Shown in pieces: positions 35,855 to 46,943 of a stretch of DNA of 64,000 nucleotides. Under the pieces are notes generated by a model. It did no database searches and was not told the DNA's origin. It saw nothing but the letters and a program-made list of their open reading frames with translations. This DNA comes from Aegilops tauschii subsp. strangulata. Lineage: Eukaryota; Streptophyta; Magnoliopsida; Poales; Poaceae. Position numbers and translations under genes: made by a program. The DNA lies in NCBI RefSeq assembly GCF_002575655.3, contig NC_053037.3, forward strand, positions 142,797,207 through 142,861,206. Reading direction: 5' to 3'. Each line of letters opens with the position of its first letter. The first letter of the stretch is position 1.

Positions 35855-36025
35855 GGCCCAGTTCTTTTGACAGATTCTCCCAGAATATTTGAACCCCATT
35901 TGTTTTACAATCCTATCTAGTTAGGGTCTAATTAGGTAGGATAGTAAAACAAAAGGGGGGTCAAATATTCTTGGAGAAGCTAGAGAGGGGCATATTCTGG
36001 GAGAATTCTGCAAAAGAACTGGGCC
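35855..36025. mobile_element. Foldback MITE, 171 bp, GGCCCAGTTCTTTTG ends
   Basis: GGCCCAGTTCTTTTG (35855) is perfectly inverted at 36011-36025 (CAAAAGAACTGGGCC). Inner arms (AGATTCTCCCAGAATATTTGA and inverse) also pair with interruptions. Target duplication is not clear. Confidence 0.8.
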
Positions 36026-36339
36026 AGAGTGACCTACCATAGCACACTGTATAGGCTCGCCGCTGCCTCTCCTTTTTTGTGATGTTCCATGAAATTGCCA
36101 CATACATCTTGTACTTTTTCATTGCGTAACCCTATCTGCAAGTTGACACGGCTAATTTCAGACATCTCTACATGATAATACATTGCATATCCCTTGCGCA
36201 TATTTAAACCACCAATTAACGATTGTGTGTGTAGCATACACTAGCCATGACTCTGTGTGTTGGACTAGCAGGCACTCTAAGGGAGCCTAATGTAGTGCAC
36301 TGGATTTCCTACATGCCACCTACGATTTTGTGTAATGTA

Positions 36340-36497
36340 CTACCTTTGTTCCTAAACATATGTCTTTGTAGAGATTCAAGTATGGACCACATACAGATGT
36401 ATATAGATGCATTTTCGAGTGTAGATTCACTCATTTTGCTCTGTATGTAGCCTATAGTGGAATCTCTAGAAAGACTTGTATTTAGGAACGGAGGGAG
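36340..36497. mobile_element. Stowaway-type MITE, 158 bp
   Basis: Ends CTACCTTTGTTCCTAAACATA and the inverse of TTAGGAACGGAGGGAG, flanked by TA. Interior contains GTAGATTCACTCATTTTGCT, also seen in the MITEs near 55.9 kb, so it is the same family. Confidence 0.85.
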
Positions 36498-37237
36498 TAT
36501 CATGTATGACAACTACATATCTAATTTAGCAGCCAGTAGTAGAAATCATTGTCTGCACAAAGGGATTACTGGTCGAAAATCCTAGCAAAGCAGATTGGCA
36601 GGCACACAACAATACAAGAGAGAGTGAGAGATGCACTTACAAGATCATAGCAATGCCTCAGTCCAGGATCTTGGTTGGCCAAGCTGTTAGATCCAAAAGA
36701 AACATCGTCCTTGTAGTTTTTGCCAGTTGCATAACATGTAACAGCGACCTGTTAGTATATTTGATGTACATCGGGCAGGTGATGCTGGACGGGTTTAAAG
36801 GTGACAAGTACCTAGGCCGTGGCGGGTGCTTGGCATCTTGCCAGATGGTGGGAATGAGGTTAGAAACATCAAGGGTGATGACGTTGCGCTGGCTGTCGGG
36901 GTCCGGTAAGGAGATCTAGAACCGTCGAGTAGGGTGTTTGTGGAGCGGCTCCGGTAGGGTGGACTACGGTGTGGGCGAAGTGGATCTGAGGCCTTGGACG
37001 AGTGCGTCGGTGAAGCTGCTCTGGTGGTTGGGTTCAGGATGGTGTCGACAATGCGGATCTGTGGCCGTGGACGGGGCGTCAGAAGCTGCTCCGGTAGGTT
37101 GGACGAGGGTGCGATGAAGCGGATCTAAGGCCGTGGACTTGTGAGTTGGCAAAGCGGCCCTAGCAGGGTTGAGAATGGTATAAGCGAAGCTACTCTGGTA
37201 GGGTTGACGATGGTGTCGGCGAACCGGCTCCGGCAGG

Positions 37238-37709
37238 TGAGGGAGTCCTGGATTACGGGGTCCTCGGGTGTCCGGGCTATGTGATGTGGGCCGGACTGAT
37301 GGGCCGTGAAGATACAAGACGGAAGACTTTCCCCCGTGTCCGGATGGGACTCTCCTTGGCGTGGAAGGCAAGCTTGGTGTGCGGATATGAAGATTCCTTT
37401 CTCTGTAAACTGACTCTGTACAACCCTAGCCCCCTCTGGTGTCTATGTAAACCGGAGGGTTTAGTCCGTAGGGGCAATCATAATCAGACAGGCTAGACAT
37501 CTAGGGTTTAGCCATTACGATCTCGAGGTAGATCAACTCTTGTAACCCCTATACTCATCAAAGTCAATCAAGCAGGAAGTAGGGTATTACCTCCGTTAAG
37601 AGGGCTCGAACCTGGGTAAACATTGTGTCCCCTGCCTCCTATTACCCTCGATCCTTAGACGCACAGTTCGGGACCCCCTACCCGAGATCTGCCAGTTTTG
37701 ACACCGACA
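37238..37709 (+). mobile_element. Gypsy 5' LTR, 472 bp
   Basis: Starts TGAGGGAGTCCTGG, ends GACACCGACA. It is followed by TTGGTGCTTTCATTGAGAG, the presumed primer-binding region. GCAGG (37233-37237) is the left target-site candidate. Confidence 0.8.
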
Positions 37710-37756
37710 TTGGTGCTTTCATTGAGAGTTCCTCTGTGACGTCGACAGAAGGATAG

Positions 37757-38678
37757 ATGGCTCGCCTTGTCATCAAGGACAGCATCACTTCCAGAGGAGC
37801 CCTAGTTTCAGGGCAAACCCTCTGGCTTGGTGGCTTCACCATGGGTGCCTGTTCGGCCGTTAAGCCGAAGGCAACCCCCCAAATCGCCGAAAACCCCCTC
37901 TGTATCAGCCACGAGTCTTTGAACAAGCTGCTAGATCGCATCGCCACCCTGAGGGTCTCAACTGACTATGAACGGATCGGGCTTAAACCCGATCAGAGAG
38001 AAATTAAGTCTCCACCGATCACCCACCAGGTAGCGGTCGTGGAAGAACAAGATGACAATAACTCTTCTCCTACACTGAGAACAAACTACGTTCAGATTTC
38101 TGAACCCGGAGATCCGGATACCCATCCTCGAGAGGACACTCCCCGTCCTCCGAACACCAAATCGGACGTTAAGCCCGAGAATTCGCCGGACACTCCGGAG
38201 CCTGGGCTGGTGACCTCGGAAATTCTTCAAACTCCGGATTCCACAGTGGGTCAAGTTACGAATTCGAGCCTGCCCACCCACCACAAGCAATATTCTCCAT
38301 GCAACTCCGGCCCTCCGGACATATGTGACCTAATGTATGTGCGGCAGCAGCCTCGGGAGACAGTCCATCACTTTTGGGCTAGATTCCTCCTTGTTAAAAA
38401 CAAGATAAAAGACTGCTGCGACGACGACGCAATTTCAGTATTTCGCTACAACTGTACGGGCGAGGGTATCCTTAATGCCTCGCGTTCTGCACTTTGCACA
38501 TCTGGCACACATAGTACAGAAGTATTGCGCAATGGAAAGCGCCTGGAAAACTCAGACAGCCCGCTGCGAACCGCAGGCCTTTAAGCCATCTCCCGGGCGG
38601 GCAAAAAGGATGCACCCTCGCGGGGCACCTGATCATTATCCCATGAAACAAGAAAATCAAGCCCTTTACGGGACATAG
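37757..38678 (+). pseudogene. Gypsy gag, frameshifted
   Basis: 37757-38584 opens MARLVIKDS and contains the gag core signature HFWARFLLVKNKIKDC near residue 212. Around 38475 the homologous sequence continues in another frame (VLHFAHLAHIVQKYC...KTQTA, to 38678), so a frameshift lies near there. No zinc knuckle is seen. Confidence 0.75.
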
Positions 38679-38721
38679 AACTGTCTTCGAAGAATGGCTC
38701 GATAGGCCCTGTCAAATACAC

Positions 38722-40425
38722 ATGACGCCGAATATCGAACCAACACACAGCCTACGGGCATGTTGGATACTCCTGCAGGTGGCCAAGAGCGGCGAGGGTA
38801 TCCTCACCAACACTACCCCAGAGAAGTACTCTTCGGAGCACGACGATTTCAAAGTATTCACGGTCTTTGAGACCTTCTCGTCAAATAATCGGCGCGAAAG
38901 GGCGCTCTGCGACCTCGCCGAAGTCTGCCAAGTAGCAGCAATAAACCCTTGGAACGATACGGCGATTACTTTCAATGTCGATGATGAGCCAAGGTCCCGC
39001 TTAGTCCGGGCGCCAGCTGCTTTGGTCCTAAACCCAATCATGGACGGCTTTCGGCTCACTAAATTGTTAATGGACGGTGGCAGCGGGCTGAACCTCATCT
39101 ATGAGGACATGCTCAATAAAATGCAAATGGACAGGAGTCGCATTGAGCAGAGCAATACATCCTTTAGGGGAATCATTCCCAGCAAGGAAGCACGATGCTC
39201 GGGGAAAATTAAACTGGATGTGGTATTCGGCACACCAGAAAACTATAGGTCCGAAGAGATAATCTTCCAGGTGGCTCCTTTCAACAGCGGATATCATGCC
39301 CTGTTAGGGCGAGATGCATTCACACGCTTTCAAGCTATACCTCATTATGGGTATATGAAGCTCAAAATGCCCGGGCCCAATGGTGTTATCACTATCTCTA
39401 GTTATCCGGACATAGCACTCCATGCCGAAAATAAAACCGCATCCCTAGCCCTTGAGGCATTGTCTAAATCCCTAGCGGCCGAGGAACTCACCCCTCTGCG
39501 TTCCACAGTGGATAGGGACGACATAATTCTTGATAAAAGACCTAAATCCACCTCTTTCAAGCCAGCTGACGAAATAGTCAAATTTCAAGTCCACCTGACG
39601 GATCCCAAGAAAACAGCTTCCATTGGGGCACAGCTGGACCCGACGATCGACGTCGCATTACGCGCGTTCTTCCGCGAGAACTGGGACATCTTCGCCTGGC
39701 ACCCCTCGGATATGCCAGGAATCCCACGTGCGCTCGCCGAACATAGTCTCAATATCCTGAAGGGATACAAGCCGGTCAAGCAAACGCTCCGGCGATTTTC
39801 CGAACCCAAACGACAGGCTATGGGGAAGGAGCTAGCCAAGCTACTCGAAGCCGGGTTTATCAGAGAGATCAAACATCCGGACTGGCTAGCAAACCTGGTC
39901 ATGGTACCAAAGAAGGATAAATCCTGGCGCCTGTGTGTCGATTTGAAAGACCTTAACAAGGCCTTCCCTAAGGACCCCTTCCCACTACCTCGCATCGACC
40001 AGATTATTGATGCAACCGCGGGACACGATTCACTGTGTTTCCTCGACGCATACTCCGGATACCATCAAATTAAGATGAAGGAATCCGACCAAGCCGTAAC
40101 GGCATTCATCACCCCGTATGGGCCTTTCTGCTTCAACACTATGCCTTACGGGCTCAAGAACGCCGGCGCCACTTACCAATGCATGATTCAAACGTGCCTG
40201 GAAAAGCAAATCAGCAAGACTGTGGAGGCATATGTAGATGACGTAGTCCTCAAAACTAAGCATGTTGAATCATTGGTGGACGACTTACGCCTTACATTCG
40301 ACAACCTCCGAACATATGACATGAGTCTCAATCCGAAAAAGTGTGTTTTCGGCGTTCCCGATGGCAAACTGCTCGGGTTTATCGTCTCCAATAGAGGAAT
40401 TGAAGCAAACCCAGCCAAAATTTGA
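38722..40425 (+). pseudogene. Gypsy protease and reverse transcriptase, 567 codons
   Basis: Protease with active site LMDGGSGLNLIY (about residues 114-125; the DGGS variant usual in this lineage) and GRDAFTRF. RT core: NLVMVPKKDKSWRLCVDL, DLNKAFPKDPFPLPRID, FLDAYSGYHQI, and the catalytic YVDD at 40231-40242. Ends at TGA 40423-40425, within the continuous pol frame; that stop is one transition away from a tryptophan codon. Confidence 0.85.
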
Positions 40426-40428
40426 GCC

Positions 40429-41085
40429 TTGTCACAATTGGCAACACCAACTGACCTCAAGCAGGTCCAAAAACTAGCCGGGTGCGTGGCAGCTTTGAGT
40501 CGTTTTATCTCCAGATTGGGAGTAAAGGCATTGCCACTGTATTGCCTTCTCCAACGCACTGACCACTTTGCATGGACGGACGCTGCAACAGCCGGACTGG
40601 AGGAAATAAAAACTTTGCTAGCAAGTAACCCCATCCTGGCCGCACCAAACGTCGGCGAACCGATGTTGCTCTACATATCTGCAACTCACCAGGTGGTGAG
40701 TGCGGTGCTCAGCGTCGAACGAGAAGAGGAGGGACATAAATTCCCACTCCAAAAACCAGTATACTACGTATCGACTGTCCTTACACCATGTAAATCCCGA
40801 TACCTGCATTATCAGAAGTTAGCATATGCGGTCTTTATGGCATCCCGCATGCTGCGGCACTACTTTCAAGAGTGCTCGATCATGGTGGCTTCAGAATTAC
40901 CACTCAATGATATTATAAACAACTGGGACGCCACCGGCCGGATTGCCAAATGGGCCATTGAGCTCCTACCATTTGAAATAACGTACAAACCATGCCAAGC
41001 CATTAAGTCTCAGGTGTTGGCTGACTTCGTCGCCGAATGGACAGAGGTCGAACTCCCTAAAGAGTATGGCACGTATTCCAACTAG
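40429..41085 (+). pseudogene. Gypsy RT connection and RNase H, 218 codons
   Basis: Continues pol in the same frame: KLAGCVAALSRFISRLG, then the RNase H-like tether with YISATHQVVSAVL and YLHYQKLAYAVFMASRMLRHYF. Stop TAG at 41083-41085 precedes the second RNase H and is one transition from a tryptophan codon. Confidence 0.8.
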
Positions 41086-42885
41086 GTGATGCACTTCGAC
41101 GGCTCTAAAATGCTAGCCGGACTAGGGGCTGGTGTCATCTTGACATCCCCCACAGGAGACACAGTCCGTTATGTGCTCCAAATACTGTATACAGACTCTA
41201 ACAATGCAGCCGAATACGAGGCCCTATTACATGGTCTCATAATGGCTGTCTCCATGGGCATACAACGCCTTCAGGTGCGCGGGGATTCAAACCTTGCAAT
41301 ATCCCAAATAAACAGAGACTTCAATGCAAAAGATCCGAAGATGGCGGCTTACCGCAACATCATACTCAAAATATCAGCTCGGTTCGAGGGGCTCGATTTT
41401 CGTCATGTGGCTCGAGAGAGTAATCAAGCCGCGGACATCCTTGCCCGCATGGGCGCTAAACGCGACCCCGTCCCACCTAACACCTTTGTGGAAAGGCTCT
41501 TCAAGCCATCCGTGGTGTGGCAGGACGAGAACGGCAGCACTGATCCGGAGCCGATCATACCCCCAGATTCCGAACATAGTCCTGATATCATCGGGGGCTC
41601 AGGCACCGAAATAACACCATCAGCCCACGAAATCATGGTTGTAATTGCCCCGTGGACCGAGCCTTTCCTTGCCTACCTTACTAGGAATGAGCTCCCTAAG
41701 GATCAGACTGAGGCCCGTCGCATCGTTCGACGCTCGAAGGCCTACAAAGTTCATGAAGGAGAACTGTACAAGAAAAGTACTACCGGAGTCCTTCAACGAT
41801 GTATCTCCGAAGAAGAGGGACGGCAGCTCTTGGCTGAAATACACGCTGGTCTTGGTGGCCATCACGCCGCAGCTCGGGCCCTTGTAAGTAAAGCCTTCCG
41901 TACGGGCTTCTTTTGGCCCACGGCATGGGCAGATGCACAGGACCTCGTGCAGCGCTGCGTTGGATGCCAGCTTTTCGCTAATCAAAGCCATATGCCGCCC
42001 ACTGCCCTTCGAACAATCCCCATCACTTGGCCCTTTGCGGCCTGGGGGCTCGATACGGTCGGACCTCTTAAAGGGGGAAGCCATAAGAAGAAATACTTAT
42101 TGGTTATGGTCGATAAGTTCACTAAGTGGATAGAAGCCAAGCCAATTAAAAGAGCTGAAGCCGGACCAGTGATAGACTTTATATCCGGTGTAGTACACCA
42201 TTACGGTGTCCCACACAGTATCATTACTGACAACGGCTCTAACTTTACAGCCGATGAGGTGAAAACTTGGTGCGCCAATTTGGGCATCAAACTCGATTAC
42301 GCCTCCGTATATCACCCTCAGACAAACGGATAGGTCGAGCGGGCTAACGACATGATAATGAGCGGCATCAAACCCAGACTAGTGCGATTTCTGCAAGAAT
42401 CGGACAAACACTGGGTCAAGGAACTCGATTCCATACTCTGGGGGCTGCGAACCATGCCCAATCACACGACTGGATGCACACCTTTTTTCATGGTGTACGG
42501 TGTGGAGGCGGTCTTGCCTTGCGACATTATTCACGACTCACCTCGAGTGCGCGTGTACGAAGAGAGAGAAGCCGAGCTCAATCGGCAGGACGACTTGGAC
42601 GGGCTGGAGGAGGAGCGCAATGTCGCGAAGGCTCGTTCCACATTCTATCAACAGCAGGCTCGGCGATATCAAAGGAGAGAAGTATGGGCAAAGACTTACA
42701 ATGTCGGTGAACTCGTTCTACGCCTACTAGAGAAGAAAAAGGACAAGCTCAAGCCCAAATGGGAAGGTCCCTTCATCATAGATGAAGTTCTCACTGGAGG
42801 AGCCTATCGCCTTCGCAATGCTTCGGATAATCGTTTGGAGCCATACCCATGGAACGCTGCAAGGCTCCAAAGATTCTATGCCTAA
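41086..42885 (+). pseudogene. Gypsy second RNase H and integrase, split by a stop
   Basis: The archaeal-type RNase H starts HFDGSKMLAGLGAG and has NAAEYEALLHGL and GDSNLAISQI. The integrase zinc domain (GGHHAAARAL ... RCVGCQLF) is followed by WGLDTVGPL and IITDNGSNF, the first two catalytic Asp. TAG at 42331-42333, one transition from a glutamine codon, falls just before the third catalytic residue (VERAND). 42352-42885 supplies the rest, including the GPF-type motif WEGPFIIDEVL, ending at TAA 42883-42885. Confidence 0.85.
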
Positions 42886-43709
42886 AAGTCCGCACATGTA
42901 CCCTTTTTCCTCGTTCCTCTTTCTCTCCATTTCACTGTTTCCTTTTTTCTCGTTTCTATACGACTTTTAGCTCATGTTCGGATAAACCGCACACCTGAGG
43001 GGTATACATCCTTAAATGTACATACCCCACAATACCTGGGGGCTTCTTTTCACAAGAAGATTATTATTATTTTTCGAGCATCAAGCTCACCCTATATATG
43101 TGTCGTCTACTCATATATGTCTTTTCTTCGCCATTATATGCACCTTTATGACTTAAGTTTTTTGCCTAGCTGGGTTGCCTGGCTCCTGTGCTTATGCCCT
43201 ACGTTCCCGCTTGTTCGGCTAGGGCATAAAGGGAGCACCTCTGCGATTGTTACAACCGAGTTATCCGGACGTGTACCTCAGACGGGTGAAGCCAAAAGCT
43301 AGCGTTCTTAAGGGAATGATTGGTCGATGAGCAAAAGACGAACTGCCCTCGTTGCAATACAAAACCCCAGACTATAACGTGTACTGTAATTGTTTAGCAT
43401 CACAGCTTCGGTATGGACAAACCAACCCGCATACTGGCCCAGGGAGAGGAACCCTTAGCGGAACTGTTCCCTCTGGAAGATGTTTCTTACAATCAAATGT
43501 AATATAACATCACTCCCCGAATACAACTTGTCTGTTCAAGCAACTATGACCGGACTGCCTGGTTTCTGAACATACTTTGGTGTTTACCCACGGTATAGTA
43601 TTCAGAAACACTCCAAACCTAGGGTTCTCGGAGGTTGAAGCAGAAAGTCTGCCATGACAATCGTTTTACAAATTCGGCTGGAGACAAGTTTGTTGATAAA
43701 AGTACATTG

Positions 43710-45500
43710 CTACTTGGAATCAAAAACTTCTTCTTCCTCTAGACCCTCTAACAGGTTGTCTAGTCTACAATGTTGTTGTGAAAACTTGGCGGCTACCTTC
43801 ACTTGGTCGTACACCAGGCTGACTGGAATTTCTTGTCCATCGGATCCTCGAGGTCCGACTCGCGCCATATGGTTTGGATCAAGTCCGGTGTACCATGTTT
43901 TTACCATGGCCCAGGCTTCCCGAGCACCTTCTCGGCATGCCGATATCTTCCATAGCCCAAAACGGCGCCGAGCTCCCTTGAATAAATTGACGAGTTCCTC
44001 CATACTTCCTGGAGGAGAATCGGCTGGCCATAAAGCCTTAGCGATGTTTCTCATTGCCTTCCGCACTCGCTCATGCACCTTGGACAGCTCTTGTAGCAGG
44101 CCGCCATGAAATCCGGACACCTCTTCTTCGGGCCACCCAGTCAACACACCTACAGAAATAAACTTGTTAGGATTCGCATCAGCAAAACTGCACGACAGTA
44201 AGTTAAATGGCATACTGAATATGCCGCCTCTTAGCTTTCTGTTCTCCTTTAAGGCGTTCGCCAGTTGGGATCGCACGTCTTTCAGCTCTTCGTCGAGCTG
44301 GGTCTTGGCATCCTGCAGCTTGTTCTTCTCGTCCCTGGTCCGTGTCAGTACGCGTTGACCAGCGGCCTCTTGCCTTTCGGCATGTTCTTTGTCCGCTTGC
44401 GTGGCCTTTAGTTTCTCTTCCAGCTAATCCGACGATCCTGCCATCGTAAAATACAACAGTGTTTATTCCCATAAACATTGTTGGCACATGATTATGTTTT
44501 CCGGACAGAAGGGGACATTACCAGTCGGTGCCTCCTTGGATTTCTCCAGTTTGGCGGTAACAGCAGTCACCTGGGTCCGACACTGTTCTAGCTCCCGAGA
44601 TAGCATGTTGTTCTTCTCCGTGAGTACCTGCTCATACATTGATCCTTAAAATTAGTTGCTTCAACTGCTTTCAAGTCTCGGGGGCTACTGGTATATGGCT
44701 ATCTACACAAAATGATCTTACCCGCATATCCTTTGAAAGCTGGTAAGTGGCTCCAGCAAGCCCATCCCGAGCAGCTCGGATGTATGCATCTGCCGAGCTG
44801 AAGGCATTGAATGCCTCTTCAGTAAAATTAGGATCGCGCATAGCTCCCTCCGGCACCGATGGTTCATTGCACTCTCCACTCGGAGTTGGTGACGGATACA
44901 TTATCCGAATAGTCTGAGAGAGGATAATCCGGCATTGCACCCGTATCAACTCTAGCCCTAGAGGCGGGGTCCGGGGTCGGATTGGTGGACAAATGTCTGG
45001 CAATGTCTCCAGATACAGGCCGGTGAATGCTCTTCCTGAAATATGGCACAGCAGAAAATGTCACAATTCGGTATGTTTGCCGCAGGGCGTATTAAAAACC
45101 ATACCTTTTTGATGAAGGTAGGGGTTTGGAAGTATCGTCGTCTGGCTTTCTTTTCAAAGACCCGCCTTGTGACGGCGTCCCCTTCTTAAGGGACGATCCC
45201 GATGTGGCGTGGCGAGACGAGCGCCGCCCCTTTGAAGCACGAGACAGTGCAGTGGGTGAGGCGCGATGGGAAAACTCTTTTGGAGGAGACGCTCCCTGGG
45301 CACTTACATGAGAAGAAGGGAGAAGGCCGTGGTAGTCGGCTACAATGGCCACTTCTGTGCCGTCGTAGCTTGCCTGATAGAAGACCCCCTCCTTGAGCTC
45401 CACGAATATATTCGGATCCTCCTCAAATCCGGGATCCAGGTCCCGAATATGGTCCTCCGGCTACAGAGCAGGTCTATAGATCCCCGAGGTGGCCTTCCTC
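43710..45500 (-). pseudogene. Antisense gene of the Gypsy element, 'putative gypsy type transposon' family
   Basis: Several exon-like frames on the minus strand, 3' of pol. The C-terminal exon (43710 to about 44430) encodes a long coiled coil, then KALWPADSPPGSMEELVNLF and ARRRFGLWKISACREGAREA, the signature of wheat proteins annotated as putative gypsy-type transposon (recalled as PF04195-associated). Upstream pieces: 44671-44860 (AYIRAARDGLAGATYQLSKDM), 44864-45064, and 45092-45403 (MELKEGVFYQASYDGTEV and a basic Ser-rich tail). The N-terminal part is lost because CACTA copy B starts at 45519. Exon joins were not all resolved. Role in the transposon cycle unknown. Confidence 0.65.
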
Positions 45501-45518
45501 CATTCCTGTTAAAGGTGG

Positions 45519-46830
45519 CACTACAAAAAAAATACACTTCCGTGATGATACGTGTTTGTCACAGTAGGTCGCGTTTTTTGTCATGCATGTACATCCATGA
45601 CGATTTTATGACAGAATCAAGATAGTCATACCTGTGCTGTCGTAGAAGTGTTCCATGACATTACCAAAATTATCATCACGGGAGTGTCCACTTCCATGAC
45701 GATAAATCGCGCGTCACAGAAGTGCTTTCATCAAGGGTGACCGACACATGGCATCCACCGTAACGGAACGCCGTTAAGCTATCGGGTCAGGTTTTGGATC
45801 CGATAACCCGTTAACAGCCCCGACCAATGGGGATTTTCCACGTGTAAAATCATCATTGGCTGGAGGAAACACGTGTCGGCTCACCATTGGGACAGATGCC
45901 ATCCGCTCATTGGACCGAAGGCGCCTATGATACGGCGACACGTGGCACGGCCCAACAGAGGCCCATTCCTGTGAAAAGTTCGGCCCGTTTGACTTGGTCA
46001 AAAGGTGCCGGGCCGGCCCACGAAAAGCCTGTTAACGGCATGTTCGCATATAGCCCATTTACAGCCCGCTAACCCAGGGCCCATTACGCGCTATCCGAAT
46101 TAGGCCCAGTAGTGTCATCTGGGGCGTCCAATATGATTCAGCCCGTTTTAACTTCCGGCCCATGTGTGGCCCATGAGTTCTTTCGGACCATATGAGGACC
46201 TTTGTAACTCTTGGCCCATTAATGGCCCGTGGTGAAACTGGCCCGTAATGAACAGTGTATCACTTTATACCCATTAACGGCCCGTTATTCCATTGGGCCG
46301 TTTCCAGCCCAAGTTATCTTTCGGCCTTCTCAGGGCCCATTGATTCTTGGGCTCATTTGCAGAATTCGGTTACATACGGCCCGTTGCTGTCATTTTCTGC
46401 TTGTGGGCCAAATTCAGCCCATCGTTACAGTCGGCCGGTTTGTGGACCGTTAATACGTTGGGCCGTTTTCATGTCAAAAAAAACCCGTTGGGCTGTTTTC
46501 ATAGAGTTATCAAATACGGCCTATTAACGGCCCGTTATGGTCCACGAATAGTACGGCCCATGATTGGCGAAATGATGATACGCCCCGTAGAAGGCCCATG
46601 GATCCTACGGCCCGTATGAGGCCCATGGATAGTACGGCCCGTAGAAGGCCCATGGATCATATGGCCCGTAGAAGGCCCATGGGCCCTAAGGCCCGTATAG
46701 AAGACCGATGGATCCTATGGCCGGACGAAGGCCCATGGATCATACGGCCTGCAGGAGGCCCATGGTTACAAAAGTCCGTGTGTTGCCATGATTATTTTGG
46801 CCTAGTTACCAAAAATAGGCTATTGTGGCC
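45519..46830 (-). mobile_element. CACTA transposon copy B, 3' terminal region
   Basis: Starts CACTACAAAAAAAATACACT at 45519, the inverse of the copy A end. The first ~400 bp parallel copy A with roughly nine in ten bases identical by eye, including the GACCGACACATGGCATCC tract. From 45950 to 46800 there is a GGCCC/GGGCC array. Orientation is minus because gene B's 3' end and the terminus define the 3' side. It interrupts the antisense gene of the Gypsy element. The far terminus was not found up to 64000. Confidence 0.85.
46575..46765. repeat. 31-32 bp tandem array in the copy B subterminal block
   Basis: About six units of TACGGCCCGTAGAAGGCCCA plus TGGATC, more regular than anything in copy A. 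Each unit contains two GGCCC words. The ORF 46598-46900 over it is periodic (TARRRPMD repeats) and not a gene. Confidence 0.85.
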
Positions 46831-46943
46831 ACTAGAAAAAAACAGAAAAAGAACTGCAGTGACTACAAGCAAACAACTAAACAAGACAATAAGGAAATAA
46901 ATAAGCAAGCAATTAACGCTAGCCTATTACCGCTATTACACAT

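Larger units (their letters stand above)
31556..37237 (-). mobile_element. CACTA transposon copy C, terminal-region remnant with gene C
   Basis: 31556-31990 is the GGGCC/GGCCC-rich subterminal block; the actual terminus has been removed by the Gypsy LTR insertion. Then follow the conserved 3' element (32144) and gene C on the minus strand, the same layout as in copies A and B. The right side is cut in the first-exon region by the Tat-type Gypsy at 37238. Confidence 0.65.
32369..37237 (-). pseudogene. Pseudogene C: family member, exons recognisable
   Basis: Minus strand. The last exon 32369-32566 (66 codons with stop) follows a consensus acceptor and encodes a coiled coil (LEHQLEVAIQRVHDSQRAIN). 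An internal exon 33655-33759 (35 codons) with good GT-AG borders encodes a basic CKRRRSSFEPVQPVK end, matching the 114-nt exons of D. At the far end, 36964-37237 is GC-rich and encodes QSSFTDALVQ- and PTGAASDAP-like motifs shared with D's first exon; it is cut by the Gypsy at 37238. The Trp-rich central exons seen in A and B were not found. C and D look like one subfamily, A and B another. Confidence 0.55.
37238..45518 (+). mobile_element. Ty3/Gypsy (Tat-type) retrotransposon, 5' LTR to antisense region
   Basis: Order: LTR, gag, protease, RT, RNase H, archaeal-type second RNase H, integrase, then an antisense gene, where CACTA copy B cuts it at 45519. The dual RNase H and downstream antisense ORF are characteristic of the Tat lineage. 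Three stops and a gag frameshift make it inactive. The 3' LTR is not in the window. 42886-43709 holds no gene. Confidence 0.85.

Noticed and set aside
40423..42333. Programmed stop readthrough in the Gypsy pol
   Set aside because: Three separate stops of two kinds, including one between catalytic residues, fit decay better than regulated recoding.
17944..45519. One 27.6-kb CACTA element bounded by the two TIRs
   Set aside because: The ends face outward (TAGTG at the left site, CACTA at the right); an element needs CACTA at its left and TAGTG at its right. The flanking coding sequences also differ (Copia versus Gypsy).
46575..46765. CRISPR-like regular repeats
   Set aside because: Units are contiguous with no unique spacers, in a eukaryotic transposon end.
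46229..46900. Plus-strand ORFs with TARRRPMD repeats
   Set aside because: Pure consequence of the 31-32 bp subterminal array.
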